64,000 nt of DNA from Strigamia acuminata (Eukaryota > Arthropoda > Chilopoda > Geophilomorpha > Linotaeniidae), in assembly GCA_949358305.1 (NCBI GenBank), contig OX442316.1, positions 14,694,001-14,758,000 on the forward strand. The letters run 5' to 3'. The translations under genes were made by a program, and so were the position numbers. Under the pieces are notes generated by a model that was given only the letters and a program-made list of their open reading frames with translations, ran no database searches and was not told the DNA's origin. Position 1 is the stretch's first letter. Each line of letters starts with the position of its first letter. Shown here piece after piece: positions 36,132 to 50,000 of the stretch.

Positions 36132-37293
36132 TTATAAAATATATGAGAAAAAAAATGGAGTTGAGGCGATTCCTTTATTACCGTCTTCCGTACTCCACAC
36201 AGTGCTCGAATCGAAAAATCCATCCTGATTAACTAATTGCGTAAATTGTTGAATACCGCCTCCTAGGCCAAAATAATAGGCTTTGGCAGCCAGGTACACG
36301 ACACCGTCTGGTTTTAAAACGGATTTCATTATGTCGTAAAGGTGTTTGTGATGCTGCGGATTGTAAATCGTTTCCGAAGTCAATATTATATCGTATCTAA
36401 AAAAATTAAAAAAAAAATTAAGAGAGATGCGAGACAAAAATTTGTATTTAATTACCTGGTTTCGTGTTGAGGTTGTTTCGTGACGTGATTTAACAGGGAG
36501 ACCCAATCGCCCGCGTAGAATCGACACGAGTTCGGTAAGGAGTCACGAAGCTCGCTCGACGCGTTTAAAATGGCGTTTGGTACCGTCAACGTTTCTAATA
36601 CATCGGAATTCTGTTATAAATTTGGAAGTAAGATTTTTATATTTTGCTTTTTTCAATTTTATACGAACAAAATCTTGAAAATGAACGCATGTTGCTCCTT
36701 TTTTCAATGCACAGAGACCCGGTAAACCTGCTCCACAACCTAACTGATGTAAGAATGTGTTAAATAACGTTTTAATCAGATTGGTGGAAATTTTTTTTTT
36801 TTTTACCTCTAAAACGTTTTTCGATTCAAATTGCACGTTGTTAGTGATCAAATATCGACACAAATCAACGCTGCCTTCCCAAATTTTTAAACCACCTTCG
36901 TATTTTCCGGCTATTAGATCGGAATGCGAACGAATTGCTTCGCAAATCGACGTCGAGTTATTACAATTTCTTTCAGCATCCGATGGCCTGACGGTTAACA
37001 ACTGCGTATCGTCGCTCAATTTAACTTTGACGGGTGAACACTCTCGGGCAATCTGCAATTAAAAGCAAGTACCGTGGCACGTTGTTGCTGGGTGTTTATT
37101 TATTTTTATTTAATTTACATCAAAGTGCTGATCGTTTATCGTGATGATTTTAAGAGGCACGAGTTGTTCAACACGATCGCTCCTCGCATCTGTTGAAATG
37201 TTTATATCACCTGCAAAAAGATGAGATATTATTAATTTCGGAACGAGATTCATTTACGTATTTACCTTCTTGAAAATTGAACTTGAAAGCCAT
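36132..37293 (-). CDS. METTL18: Histidine protein methyltransferase 1 / METTL18
   Basis: S-adenosylmethionine-dependent enzyme of the HPM1 family, which methylates a histidine of ribosomal protein uL3 (RPL3). Exons from the 5' end: 37266-37293, 37119-37210, 36807-37052, 36669-36743, 36456-36610, 36132-36396, giving 286 residues. Recognisable parts are SDLIAGKYEGGLKIWEGSVD, NVLELGCGAGLPG (SAM-binding motif I), VHFQDF, YDIILTSETIYNP (post-motif region) and KAYYFGLGGG near the C-terminus. All phases agree. The donor GTTCGT after VHFQDF is weak but is the only fitting one. Confidence 0.93.
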
Positions 37294-38048
37294 CGTGATG
37301 GGTGGCGGATGTTATTCACAAATCGGAAGTTGACTAGTTCCTGGAAGCTGCAATCGATCATCTGGACTGTGAAGTCAAGAAACCCAATGATAATACCGGT
37401 GATGTAAGTAAGACTTACTTGTTAGTTTAATTTCTAATTATTAGATTGAATTAGCTCTCGTTAAACCCGACATGGTTCGGGTTTCTCGTTCGTTCTTCCC
37501 CTCCAAATAACATACATTTTTCCCCTCCAAATAACATACATTTTTCCCCTCCAAATAACATTCATTTTTCAAATCCTTATGTATTATTGTATTATTGTAT
37601 TATTATTGTATTATTGTATTATTGTTTTAGAGTTATTTTAGGTTAGGGTATAAAAGTAATCGTTTATAAAAAAGCTTCAAAATTTGTTTTTCATAGTTGA
37701 GCTTGAAAAACAAAAACAAAACAAAAATAAAACGAATCGGGATTCGAACTCGCACGCCCGGCGTGTGAAACCACATTAATTTAATTTTCTTCGTTTTGAA
37801 TCGTATTAAGTGTTGGATGATTAAAAATGAATAAATATATTCCGTTTGACACGTGGGAAGAAAGTATAATTTTTTTATTGCAAATTTTTTGTGAGAGTAG
37901 AACTTGGTGATATTTTCTACAGACGTACTGTAGCTTTTTTTCACAGGCGATAAAACATTTCTGTGGTTAATTTTTTGTCACTAGGTGGAAGTTGTCACAC
38001 TTCTTGAAGTTTCCATAGTTTTTGATTGGCTATGCAGATTAGCCCTTG
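37294..38048. other. Intergenic region with short tandem repeats
   Basis: Three copies of a 24-bp unit, TTTTTCCCCTCCAAATAACATACA, lie at about 37496-37570, followed by ATTATTGT-type microsatellite to about 37630. On the minus strand at 37738-37768 there is a tRNA-like box B (GTTCGAATCCC), but no box A was found. No gene is recognised. Confidence 0.6.
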
Positions 38049-41000
38049 ATGGCAGTTCTGCTTTACATATTCTTGTCTTCGAGCACAGTTTTTGTTATTC
38101 ATTCGGTGTTCCGGCTCGGTGGAGGACGTGGACGCTTTGGATTTCCTATGGTGAGTAGATTGGTTTTTTAAATTTTATTTTACACTTTCTGCTTTTATTT
38201 AATTCTGGTTGTTTTGTTTTCACAATGCAAGATATTTAATTAGTTACAGCTTGCATTTCTATTCAGTGTGTTTCGATTGAATTTTTTGTCGTTAATGCGA
38301 GATAACGTGCAGAAAAGGTGTGAATCGAACTTGTATGTGGAAATTGGAGGCGCATTTCATAAAGTGCAATAAGCTTTAATTAGTTTTCTTTAGCGTGTTT
38401 TTTTTTGTATAGAACAAGAGGTTTATCGTAAGTAGTTCTGTCGAACTATCGACTGAGTGTTTCTTATCTTAACTCTACATTTTATAGCGCATTGCTTAAT
38501 ACAAATGGCGTTGCTTTCATTTTAGTTTTGACCTTGTCGTAACCTTGATTCCGGTAAATAAACTTACACAATATCTTACTAATAACACCCTTTATTTCAC
38601 ACTTGTAATAATACAATAATGATACTTAACAATGTGGTCTCGGATCCTTGCTGGCGGATACGATTTGTTGCTGCACGGCAGTCTTACACGTGGCTTCTAC
38701 TGTTGTCTAGGGTAATGGCGTCTGGCGAAACACGTGTTCGCAAACGCTTCGCTTCGGGAGATATTACGATCGTAGTATTGCTACGATAATATCTGTGACT
38801 CTGATTTATAGATGTAATTGGCAACGGGCATCGATCCTCTATCAATCCGGTAAAACGGCCTGACGGTGAGGTGGTGATGCTAATGTTGCTCTGGTGTCTA
38901 TAAAGTGGGGGTTTCCGGTCAGACACGGGTTTAAATAGTGGCTGGACCGGAAATGACGTATTTGCATAAATTCGGGGAATTATGCAAATCTATGACGTTG
39001 TCACGTCAGTCTCGCAGAAACGGTAAAACTAGTATAGCTAATTTTCCCGCAATAATCTGACAATCATTTTACTATCAATATTAAAATTACTATTTATTAG
39101 GTTATGATTAATTAAAACACTTTTGTGACCTCGTGGTCACCACACGTCCCCTCCTCAGCAATGTTGTTGGGGGATTTACAATAAAACAACAAACATTGCG
39201 AAGACTCAAAGTTAGATTTAGTTCGCTTCCTTTTCAGATGATCCCTGAGGAACGTCCGGAGGCGGAGGTGGAGGTAATTCTTCGGTTACAGGTGGTTTAG
39301 CCATCTCCGGAGTTGCTGGAATCGTTGGTTCGGCGATCGGCAAAATCGAGGTGAGACGTGATGAACGATCGCTCGGGTCTTCGAACTCCCCGATGAAGTA
39401 TCGATCGTGGCCGCCAACTGGTTCGTAGGGGGCGCCGACTCGTTCATGTACCCAGATACGCGAGAGGAAGGGGGCCAGGCCTTGATTGGTATGGTGGATC
39501 TTCTGGGCCTCGGCCGGATTCGTCGGGGCGCGGTGTGCTCGCAGCAGACGTTGGTGCTGAATGAAATCGACGCCTGGACCCGCCTCTAGAGTTCGCTCCA
39601 TCCATAAGTAGAGCGAGTGGCCGTGGTCGCTCGATCGCTTGATTTGGTTCTTCGTCTTCTGGGTCATCGTCAAACTCGGGTAGTAGTGTTTGAGTTGTGC
39701 GTCGATCGGAGGCAAAGGTTTCGGCTCTAATTTTTTCTTGGGCCGCAGGATCTTCGGTTTTGTTTTCGTCTTTCGGACGACTACTTTCACGCCTTCGATC
39801 GGAACCAGTCCTTCGGGGAACTTTATCGTCTCCTCTGGAGTGGCCGTCGGGGCTGTCTGGCTCGCCGCAGTCTCGGGAAGAGGTTCGTTGATTAATGCGG
39901 CTGGTTCGCGTTGTGGTAAAGCCACAGTTCGGACCGCTTGATATGATTGTTCCGGGTCGACGTCCTCTGCAACTAACTGCGCGCGAACCTGGATACAGGA
40001 AGGGACTAACTTTAGCCATCGCTCGATGAGAGCGGGAGGCAACAGAAAGCTTTCATGAGCGACGACTGCCCAGGCTGCCAATGCTACACGGGCGTTTCTA
40101 AATGTGGACGCGGCCAATACGAGCGACATCATGTCTGTGAGCACGACTGTTGTGCGCGCTGTTCGTGACGGATGATCTCGTCCGGGGCTCTTGATGAACT
40201 CGATGGCCGCACTTTGGATGTTCGTTATCGCAATCTGCATGGTCCTGGCTTGATATTCGTCAATGTCGGACACCATCTCTTTCGCTTGCTCGATCGTGGT
40301 TGTGTCGAGAAACGACTGTAAATCGTATGGCGTTGGGTCGAACTGGATTGTGGCTCGAACCTCCGACGACTGGCTACTGGAAGTTGGTTTTGAAGGCGTT
40401 TGGTCGTTCTTTTCGGCTTGAGCTACGGCTACTTGCTTTGAATTAATTAAAACTCGTTGAATGTCGGGTTCGGGCTCATCCCAAACAATCGGTGTTCTCG
40501 ACGTGGAAATTTCGCTTCGCGTTTCTTCTGGTACGGCCGGGAAAATGGGTCCAAAACGATCTTGTCGTCGTTTGAGTTGCTCAAAGGGACTCAGCGATGC
40601 TGGGGTTCCGATAATCACAGTCTTTCGGAATGCGCTGGGCAGACTAGAAGGTACGCTACTAACTGGTTTGGCTGGCGCCTTGATGAATGCGCTTGGTACC
40701 GACGTTACACTCATCTCGATTGATTTGGTCGGCCGATAGACGGGTTTCGCCTGTTCGTTCTTGACTTTCAGGACGGCTGCTACCATATCGGCTTCGGTGT
40801 AAAGTTTTTCTTGTTCGGGTACGATCATCGGCTCTACCGATTGTTCGTGTTCGATCGTTATCGGCACTTCTTGTCGAACTTCCACTTGCAAAGTCTCTAC
40901 CTCATCGACTTCTCGCGATCTCTCAAAGCGTCCCCATGTTTCCGCTCGTGGCCTTGACAATCTGAGGCATCCGCGTTGGTTCGGTCGGTTTCTGGAGTAG

Positions 41001-44000
41001 CGGTATGTCTCAACTGCTCGTGGTCTCTCGACTCTGGGTTCTCGTCGCGGTGAGGGTTCTCGAGCGTGTCGGTAATAAACTCGAGGATGTGACTGCGATC
41101 GATCTTGCGTGTTGTACGACGTGCTTGGCTGATCCAGGCGTCGTCGTTTGTTGTCGTGTGCGTTATTTAACAACTCGCTCGAGAGTCGCTTCTCCGCTTT
41201 TTGTCGCTTGCGCCCAAAGATGCCCAGGTAGTGGAGCTGGTGCATTGCTTTCTGTGAGGTGATGAATCCGTGTTCGGGTCGCCAGTTGGGAACGTCTGGT
41301 CTTTCTCCTCGAACCTGGCTTAACCAAGTTTTTATCTCGTCTGTCGAATACCCTGCGGGTTTCAGTATTTTGAAGAGATCTCGATACGCCGTCCGTCTGA
41401 CTTCGTTGTAATAGTCTCTGTGTATTTGTCGGTGCTCTTCGTCTGTGGCGGCGTTTTGCCACTTCTCGAGGACAGCCCACTCTTCGGGTTCGCTTGGATA
41501 GTCCTTTTCCAAAAACTTGTTTGGGAGTGGTGCTGGTGCGTCGTCGCGTTCTGGAATTTCCGTCCTCAGTGCGTCACGCATCTTTTCTGGGAAGTAGTGT
41601 ATTAAAGTCTCCTGACTTGCCCAAAATCGCGATCGGGCTCGGGATGAAGTGAGCCGAATTTTCCATGGTCCGGTGTCTACGTCGTCCTCTAACGCTCTTC
41701 GAAATGGGGTCGGAATTTCGCTTCTCCAGAGTGTACCCGAAGACACGTTTTGCGGATCGATGGGTCCCCACGTAAGTTGGTGTTCCGGCTGAGGAATGAA
41801 TACATAAAAATTAGATTTTTGTTAAATTCCGAATTTGGATTCAAGATGGCGCCATGGTCGACCATGTGCTTTTTACACGTGTTGAAATTTTAAATAATGG
41901 CTCGTGTAATTTTTCGTTTGTTGACATAAAGATGTTTTCTTTTATGAATATTGTTTCACGTGTTTTTCGTGGTTTAGCCGCGAATTAAATTCTTTGTTAA
42001 AATTTTTTACCTTTTCGTTACCATCGGGCTTTTCCCGATTTTCTTCCGGTTCGACCTCGTCCCATCTTGCGGGATCGTTCCATTCGTCTTCGCTTGGGTC
42101 TCGATCCATTTCTTCCTCTTCGTTGTCGGGTGATTGCTTCCAGTTTCTTCGCATTTTGATTTTAATTTGTTGGTTGCGATTTTTTCTTGTCAAGTACCTG
42201 TTGTCGTCGTGACAGAACGCGGAGTGCAAAGTTGAAAGGGTAGTCGAGGTTAAGTATCTTGATTGGCTTTCGTCTGTAATACGTAGTTGATTGTTGGAGT
42301 CTCCTTGTGATTGTTTTTGTCCCTAGGAGGTCGGGGTAATTACGTCATATTGTTTTGTCGCTTTTGATTGGTTATGCCAACCATTTTGGATTTTGTTGCT
42401 TTATCATGTCCTCCCGGCGATTTTACCGTCCTTTATAAACGGGTTTGGTACCTTTTTTCTTGTACTTTGTCGTATTATAGGTTTCGGTATTTTACTTCTC
42501 GATCGTGTGGATTTTTTAGTAATCTCTTTTTCTTTTTCAGGAGTTTTAGGAGTTTCTTCGTTAACTGCTGCTTCCTCCCCTCCTAAATTTCCATCTGGGG
42601 CGCTAGTTAGTTCGGCGCTGTCTGGAGTTACGTGAGTCGTATTTTCGTTCAAGTCTGAAACAGTGGCGATGTCGTCGAACATATCTCGTATTGTGGGCGA
42701 TGGAGATGGCTGCGTTTGGTCCTCGGCCCATTCTTCTTGTGGAAATTCCGGCAAGTAAGGCGTCAGTTCCCGAGCGTGGATTGATCGAAAATTTACATTA
42801 TCGGCCAAACGTTGCAGAGAAAATGCGTTCCCGCCGTGGGCTTTGGTAATTACGTATGGGCCGTCTCGTTTGTCGGCTAAGCCGGCATGAATCCCTTTAT
42901 CTGCACTGGATAAAATGTGAGTGTCCTTCCATACGAGATCGTTGATTTTAAAATTACAAAATTGTGTGTTCTTTTCAGACTTTTTCACTCGTTCGCGCAT
43001 GTCAAACACATGTGACATCATATGTTGGTAGGTTGCCGAAATCGCTTGTTCTAGTTGATGTACGTAGATGTGAGGATTTTTTGGATCGACTTTTCGAATT
43101 CCTTCTGGGATGCGTGGATCCCAGGGCACTCGTAGCTCTCGAGCGAAGTTGAGATAAGCCGGGGAAAAGCCGCGGTTTCTCGAAATGGTCGTTCGGATGC
43201 TAAATGCTATTTCTTTAAGGAATTCGTCCCACTTGGAATGTACGTCTGTGAAAATAGCAAGCGCATATTTTATGTCACGGTTGAGGCGCTCCACGGGATT
43301 AGCCCGTGGGTTATACGTTGAAGTAAATGATGGTTGAATGTCGAATTGATTGCAGAAGTCCTTGTACAACCTTGATGCGAACTGTGGGCCATTATCGGAA
43401 ATTAATTTCCGCGGGAAACCAAAATGTAACGCGACTTCGTAAAGACATTGGATTATTTTCTGCTTAGTCGGGTGGGCCATCGGATACAATTCTGGCCATC
43501 CAGTTGCGACATCCATGATCACGAGTATGTATTTGTGGCTATTTGCACTTGTTATCTTAGGACCCATAAGGTCTACGCTCCAACAATCAAAGGGGGCGAA
43601 CGGTCCAAGTGATAAATTCTCGTAGTTAGCCTTATTTCGAGGCTTGCAGGCTTGGCATCGTGGACAGTGTCGTATAAATCGAACGATGTCCCTTCTCATT
43701 TCGGGCCAATAGTACAGTTGACTGGCTCGATAGAGAGTCCTGGCCACGCCGGCATGTCCGGCTAGAGGGTGGCCGTGTACCATCCACAGAATTTGTGTTC
43801 GAACCTTTCTCGGAATTACGACTTTAATTGAACTCCCTGACTCTGTCAAGTCGTCCCGAAAGTTTGGATGGTACTTTAAAAGTAGGCCATCGTCTATCAG
43901 ATAAGCGGATGCCTTAATTTTGAATTCTTCTCTGGATTCTTCGCTGTAGACGTCGCTGGGGAAAGTCTCGTTGGTCAAGTAGTCATAGAACCTTTTACAG

Positions 44001-47000
44001 AAGGCGGTGTCGTTCTTCTGAGCTTCGATGAGTTCCTCGCGAGTAGGTGGGACACAGTTCGTGCCTTTACTCACGTGTGCAACGAAAGCTCGCACAAATT
44101 TATCCGAGATTCTGGGTTCGATGGATAAGTCGTAATTTGGTCTGGCATCTTTTGCCGATTGATATGCCCTCATCCAATATCCGACGTATTTTTCATCGGA
44201 AGATTCTAACTTTTCTTTTGGCAGTTCATTCTGTTTTCTGAATTCCCACTTCCTGATCGGGGTGGGACAGTAAGCTATCCGAGAATCGTCGTCACCGTCG
44301 TCGTCTGGCTCGTCGGGTTCTGAGGCGGGAGCTCTAGAGAGTGCGTCGGCGACTGTGTTGTATTTCCCTGGTTTATATTCGATTTGTAAGTCGTAAGCCA
44401 TGAGTTCTAATTGCCATCGAGCCATTCGACCCGACGGTTCTTTAAGGCCCATGAACCACCTCAGTGCTTGATGGTCAGTCTGGACGGTAAATTTTGTGAA
44501 TTCGAGGTAAGGCCTGAATTTTCGGACTGCCCATACGATTGCTAAGCATTCGAGCTCGGTTGCTGAGTAATTTTTCTCGGCGGCTTGAATCTTCCGGCTG
44601 ATGAAGATTGTGGGTACTTCTTGTTGGGTACCGTCGATTTCGTGCATCTGCATTAACGCAGCCCCCAATCCGATTTTACTTGCATCCGTATGTAAGATAA
44701 ATTCGCGATTCAAGTCTGGAAGAGGGATGGTTTTGGTGTCGATTAGCATTTGTTTGATTTTGTCAAACGCTGCTTCGCAATGGCTGGTCCAGTTAAATTT
44801 GATTTCGGGGTCTTTCGGCGGGTCCTCTTTTGGATTTATTTTCTGGACAGTCTTTAAAAGATCAGTGATTGGGGCCGCGACTTCCGCTAAATGTGGCAGG
44901 AGTCGGCCGAAGAAATTTACCATTCCTAAAAAACGTTGTACCCCTTTCACGTCCGTAGGTGCTGGAAATTCGGTGATTGCTCGTACTTTCTTTGGATCTA
45001 TGGATAAGCCATTGACTCCAACTTTGTATCCAAGAAACGCAAGTTCTTTTCGGCAAAACTGGCTCTTTCCGGGGTGTACGTGGAGTCCGGCTTTTGCTAA
45101 ACGACGTATTACTTCGTCGATATGTCCGAGGTGTTCGTCAAAAGTTTGGGAAACAATAATAATATCGTCCAGATAAGCCCAGGCGTATTTATGTAGCGCG
45201 TCGCCCAAGACTTTCTCGATTAATCGTTGAAAAGTTGCCGGGGCATTCACTAGGCCAAATGGCATGACATTAAACATTAATCTGCCCATCGGGGACCAGA
45301 AAGCGGTTTTTTCTTTGTCTTCGGCACGGAGTTCGACCTGCCAATATCCTTTCGACAGATCCATCGTTGTTACCCAATTAAATGGGGCTAATTCTCGAAG
45401 AATAGCTTCGATTGATGGCATCTGGACGGGGTCGATAACGGTAATGGCGTTTAGAGGTCGATAATCGATACACAGTCTGGGTTCCGATCCTGCACGCATG
45501 ACGAGCACGATTCTCATCGCGTATTCTCCTAGTGCCTCGGACACTATCCCCTTGTCCAGTAAGTCTTGACAGATCGTCTTGACGATTTCGCGTTTTTGGG
45601 GGTTCATGCCCTTGAATGGAACTCGTACTGGCTTATCCGTACTTAATTCTATTTCGTGTTTTACGTAATTTGTCTTTCCCGGTTCTTTAGTCAGGATTTT
45701 TCGATGTTTTTGTAGCATTTCTTCAAGTAATTTAGTCTGGGTTTCTCCTAGGTTCGCGTCCATGGCCAAATTGTGAGCCAAATTTCCTTCTTGGAGTCGG
45801 GCGTTAAAAGATTTGAAATCGTAATCTTGTACGAATTGCTTCAAATTTCCGCCTTTCCATTCGTCCTCTTCGTCGTTTGAATCCAGGAGTTCGGTAGGTA
45901 CCGTCATTAGTCGGGGGTCCTCGCGTTGGTCGATATAGTTCCAGGACCTCGTTATGGGGTTGGGCTGGATCTCCATTATGGCCATGATGTCCATACCCAA
46001 GAGTAGGACCGTGTCGTAGGTTGGTAAAACGATGAAAGGATGGGTTATTACGCCGCCCTCCCATATGACTTTTGTTGTTAGTACCCCTACTGGACGTACT
46101 TCTCCAGCAGCGGTTTTTACGGCCACATTTTCGCTTATTCCCCGTAGTTTGTCGCGTTGCTTTTTGTCCAAAGACTCGTATAGATCCGAAGAGATGAAGG
46201 ACCGGTCGGCTCCCGAATCCAATAAACCGATGAATTTTTTGTCATTGAACTTGATTGTTAACATCGCGAGTGAATCCTTCCTCTCTTTAGCTAAATTACA
46301 ATGTAAAATGCGTTTCTTTCGAGGTGGGGCCTCCTCGTAGGCGTGAGGTAATTCTTGGAATATTTCGGCTATTTTTTCGCCGTCCGCCGTATTAGTGGTT
46401 GGGCCACTATATTCGCGTTTTTCTGTGGTGAAGTAAGCCGTAGTGAAATAAACGACCTTTCTCTGTAATTCTTTTATTTGTTTTTCTAACCAATTGGTGT
46501 TTATCCATTTGGCTTTTAATTCGTCTTCCGAACTCGAGTCGCTAATTTCTTTATTATTTGTTTCAATTTCTTTCGATTTTTTCTCTTTTAATTCGAGTTT
46601 TAATTTGACTACTTCTTCCGTAATTACTTCGTTAATTGCTTGGTTAATTGTCGTATTCGTGGTAAATTTTGGGGTTTGGTCTTCCGGGCGTGCAGACAGA
46701 TTTATTATTTTTTCTCTGTCTGCTTTAACCAGTTTTTTGTCAGTTCTTCGAATTTAGCTGTTAGCTTTTCTAACAATGCGTCGTTTTTGGCGGCTTCCTT
46801 CTCTTCTTTCCTCTTCTTTCGTTTTGGACAATCTCTTCTCCAGTGTCCCATCTCGTTACAGTAATTACAAGGTTTTGTGGTGGAGTTATCTGTTTTCGGG
46901 TATGGTCGTCTCACGAACTCTTTTTTCTCGTAGGGTTTATCGCTTTTTGGATTGTGGTGCTCCGTTTTATTCGCGGTCTTCATTCGGGGTCGGTAGCTTG

Positions 47001-50000
47001 GGGCGATTTCTTTCCCCATGTTAGCGTGGAGAATCTCTTCTTCTTGTTGGCTATCGCTGGTATCCCCTCCTGAGTTCTGCTCGGAGTTATTGTCTTCACT
47101 TTCCCTCCCTTCTTCGAGATTAGTTGCGTCGGAGTTCGTACTGGCTCTGTAAGCTTTTGGAGCCGGTATCGGGTTCGAGGTGGCTTTATCGTTCGCCTTT
47201 TTCGGCGGTGCGGCCTCGATTTCTCCGTTCAGGAAGCTACGCGACTGGATCAGTCTCCCTGCGTCATGATTTTTAGCATGGATACGCTGTATGCGGAGTT
47301 GTGTTTGTGTCCTTTGTTCGGGCGTCAGGGCTTCCGTATAACGATCGTCTACTTCTTCGTGATAGTCATTTACAAATTTTAGCAGCTGTTCGAAACTATC
47401 TGCTGTGGGAGCGTTCATATCTCTCAGTACTTTCTTCGAGGTGTCGTTTAACCCCTTTTCGAAAATCACGTTTTGCGCATATTCGTCGAGTGGCGTATCC
47501 AACTCGTTGAACAAACTTTTCGCTCGTCGGAAATAGGCTCGTAATTCTTCTCCTGAGGCTTGTAGCATGAGACTGACTCTCTGTCTAATTTCTTTTTGTG
47601 TCTCGCCGTACTGACTGTTGAAAGCGACGACAAACTGTTCCCAAGTTTTTAATTTTGCTTCCACATACCAGGCTCTGGCTTCCCCTACTAACATTTCGGG
47701 TAGCCCTTTTGCCACCATCTCGTCGGGTTCGGCTCCGAGTCGTGAAATGGTGAGTGCCACTTCGTCTAAGAATTTATTGCCGGCCCTCCAAGTTCCGTCG
47801 AATCTCATCAGTCGCAACTGTGACCATTTTATGTTTCGGTCCTTTTGTTCTAAGGCCCATTGATCGGCGGAATATTTTCGAAGAAGGCTCTCGTTTTGTC
47901 TTGGGCGATTTCTCAGATTTCGATTTTGGTTGACCTGGGAGTCGGCGCGTGCTCGTTCCTCGAGTGCTCTTAATCTAGCTTCCATTATGGGATCGGCTTG
48001 GTATTGATTCCCACTGTTCGGGGACGTAGCTCCATTTTGTGGCGCAAATCGTTGGAAATTGTCGTTGGTCGAGTTCGGGTCGGTCAAGGTCGGTGTTGTC
48101 GAGTTTAGCTGCGACTCGGTCAGTTGTGTTCCGGGGGGGAAAATTCCGTTTATGGCTGTTCCAGTTAGGACCCCGTTCTTCTGTCCGATCAAAATGGTCG
48201 ACTTTCTCCCGCCGTAAAGTTGTGCTTTTTGTCTTGCGGCTTCTCGGTCGGCTTCGTTGGCGGCTTGTATTTTTGTTCTCTCCGCCTCATTCGCGGCGTC
48301 GACATTGGCTTGTACCGTCTGGATATCCTCGAGGCTTGGCATTGCCAACCTGTTCCGTCCTTGCTGGTTTCTGAGGTGGTTTCGCTGATTTATCAGTCTA
48401 ATCATCTCTGCGTTAGGATCCTTTGGTGTTTGACTGGTGTGGCCAGCCCTCGTAGCGAAGGATTGGGCGATTGCCCACGACTGTTGACCCTTATTATTTC
48501 GACGGTCCTGTTGGAAGGCTTCCAGAAATTCGCTCTGGATTTCGACTGGCTCGTTCACTATACTATCCCATCCTTGAACGTTGATTCCTTTCGAGCTGAG
48601 GGAATCGGCCTCGCTTTCGTCGTCGGCGTCGGATGTTCGGGTGGAATCGTAGGAGTCCGTCGTTTGGTTATTCGTTTTTTGACGTTTTACGCTTTTTCGA
48701 CCCCTTCTAAGGGCTCGTTTTTCCGCTCGCTCTTTGGCAAGACGAATGATCATGTTCATCTGTGCTAGCGGGTCCCCTTCTTCATCGTAAGGGATTCCCT
48801 CCAGTCGAGCGAGTTCGTACGCTTCTTTACAGCTATCGATTTGGGATTTCTTCGAATTATAACCGTGTGTGATCGTGACACGATTACTCTGGCGATTATC
48901 CTGATTGTCGAATAGGTTATACCCGTTCTGACTTTGTTCGGATTCTTCTTCTTCCTCTTCTTCGACTTCTCCTTCGATTCGCTGGTTTATTGGCGTTTTA
49001 TTCGTTGGGGCTTTGCTAGCGGGTACTTTACTAGCCGGCGTTTTATCGGTCGGTACTTTCTCGGGTGGTTTTTCCGCGTGGTTTTCGTTGACTGGTGTCT
49101 TTCCAGTCGTCTTTTCCCTCGTCGGCTCCGGTGGCTGCTTTTCTAACGCTGGACTAGCTAATGCTTCGGCCCTTGCCTTGGCGGATTCCATGGCTTTTCT
49201 TCGGGCGCTTGCGGTTGAAGGGTTTCGATTTTTCCCGCTTTTCGTCATTTCGATAGTTTGCAAATGTCAAACCGTAAGATACGTTTATTTAAAATAGTCT
49301 GATTAGTCAAACTATCCCGGACAGACCCCCACGTGTCGTAACCTTGATTCCGGTAAATAAACTTACACAATATCTTACTAATAACACCCTTTATTTCACA
49401 CTTGTAATAATACAATAATGATACTTAACAATGTGGTCTCGGATCCTTGCTGGCGGATACGATTTGTTGCTGCACGGCAGTCTTACACGTGGCTTCTACT
49501 GTTGTCTAGGGTAATGGCGTCTGGCGAAACACGTGTTCGCAAACGCTTCGCTTCGGGAGATATTACGATCGTAGTATTGCTACGATAATATCTGTGACTC
49601 TGATTTATAGATGTAATTGGCAACGGGCATCGATCCTCTATCAATCCGGTAAAACGGCCTGACGGTGAGGTGGTGATGCTAATGTTGCTCTGGTGTCTAT
49701 AAAGTGGGGGTTTCCGGTCAGACACGGGTTTAAATAGTGGCTGGACCGGAAATGACGTATTTGCATAAATTCGGGGAATTATGCAAATCTATGACGTTGT
49801 CACGTCAGTCTCGCAGAAACGGTAAAACTAGTATAGCTAATTTTCCCGCAATAATCTGACAATCATTTTACTATCAATATTAAAATTACTATTTATTAGG
49901 TTATGATTAATTAAAACACTTTTGTGACCTCGTGGTCACCACAACCTTTTCTTATGGTTTATTAATTTTATAAGTTAATAATTGTTTTGTTTTTTAGGTT

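Larger units (their letters stand above)
38535..49943 (-). mobile_element. Complete Ty3/gypsy LTR retrotransposon (about 11.4 kb)
   Basis: Two 610-bp direct repeats bound the element. It is flanked by the 4-bp duplication ACCT (38531-38534 and 49944-49947) and is transcribed from the minus strand. In order it has a 5' LTR (49334-49943), primer site, gag, pol with protease-RT-RNase H-integrase, an extra large ORF, polypurine tract and 3' LTR (38535-39144). The domain order marks the Ty3/gypsy group (Metaviridae). The LTRs match at every base I compared and all main frames are open, so insertion was recent. It lies in the intron of a candidate microprotein gene, in the opposite orientation. No envelope-like protein with a membrane anchor is seen. 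Confidence 0.95.

Noticed and set aside
37735-37790. Possible tRNA gene or tRNA-derived SINE on the minus strand
   Set aside because: A box B-like GTTCGAATCCC is present, but no box A, no anticodon arm and no acceptor stem could be paired.
38684-38926. 80-residue frame, repeated identically at 49483-49725
   Set aside because: It lies inside the LTRs and is duplicated only because the LTRs are identical. No start context or domain.
39444-40019. 191-residue minus-strand frame overlapping the extra retrotransposon ORF
   Set aside because: It is out of frame with the much longer ORF and Arg/Pro-rich, as expected of a shadow frame.
44601-45176. 191-residue plus-strand frame opposite pol
   Set aside because: It is the antisense shadow of a conserved pol coding region.
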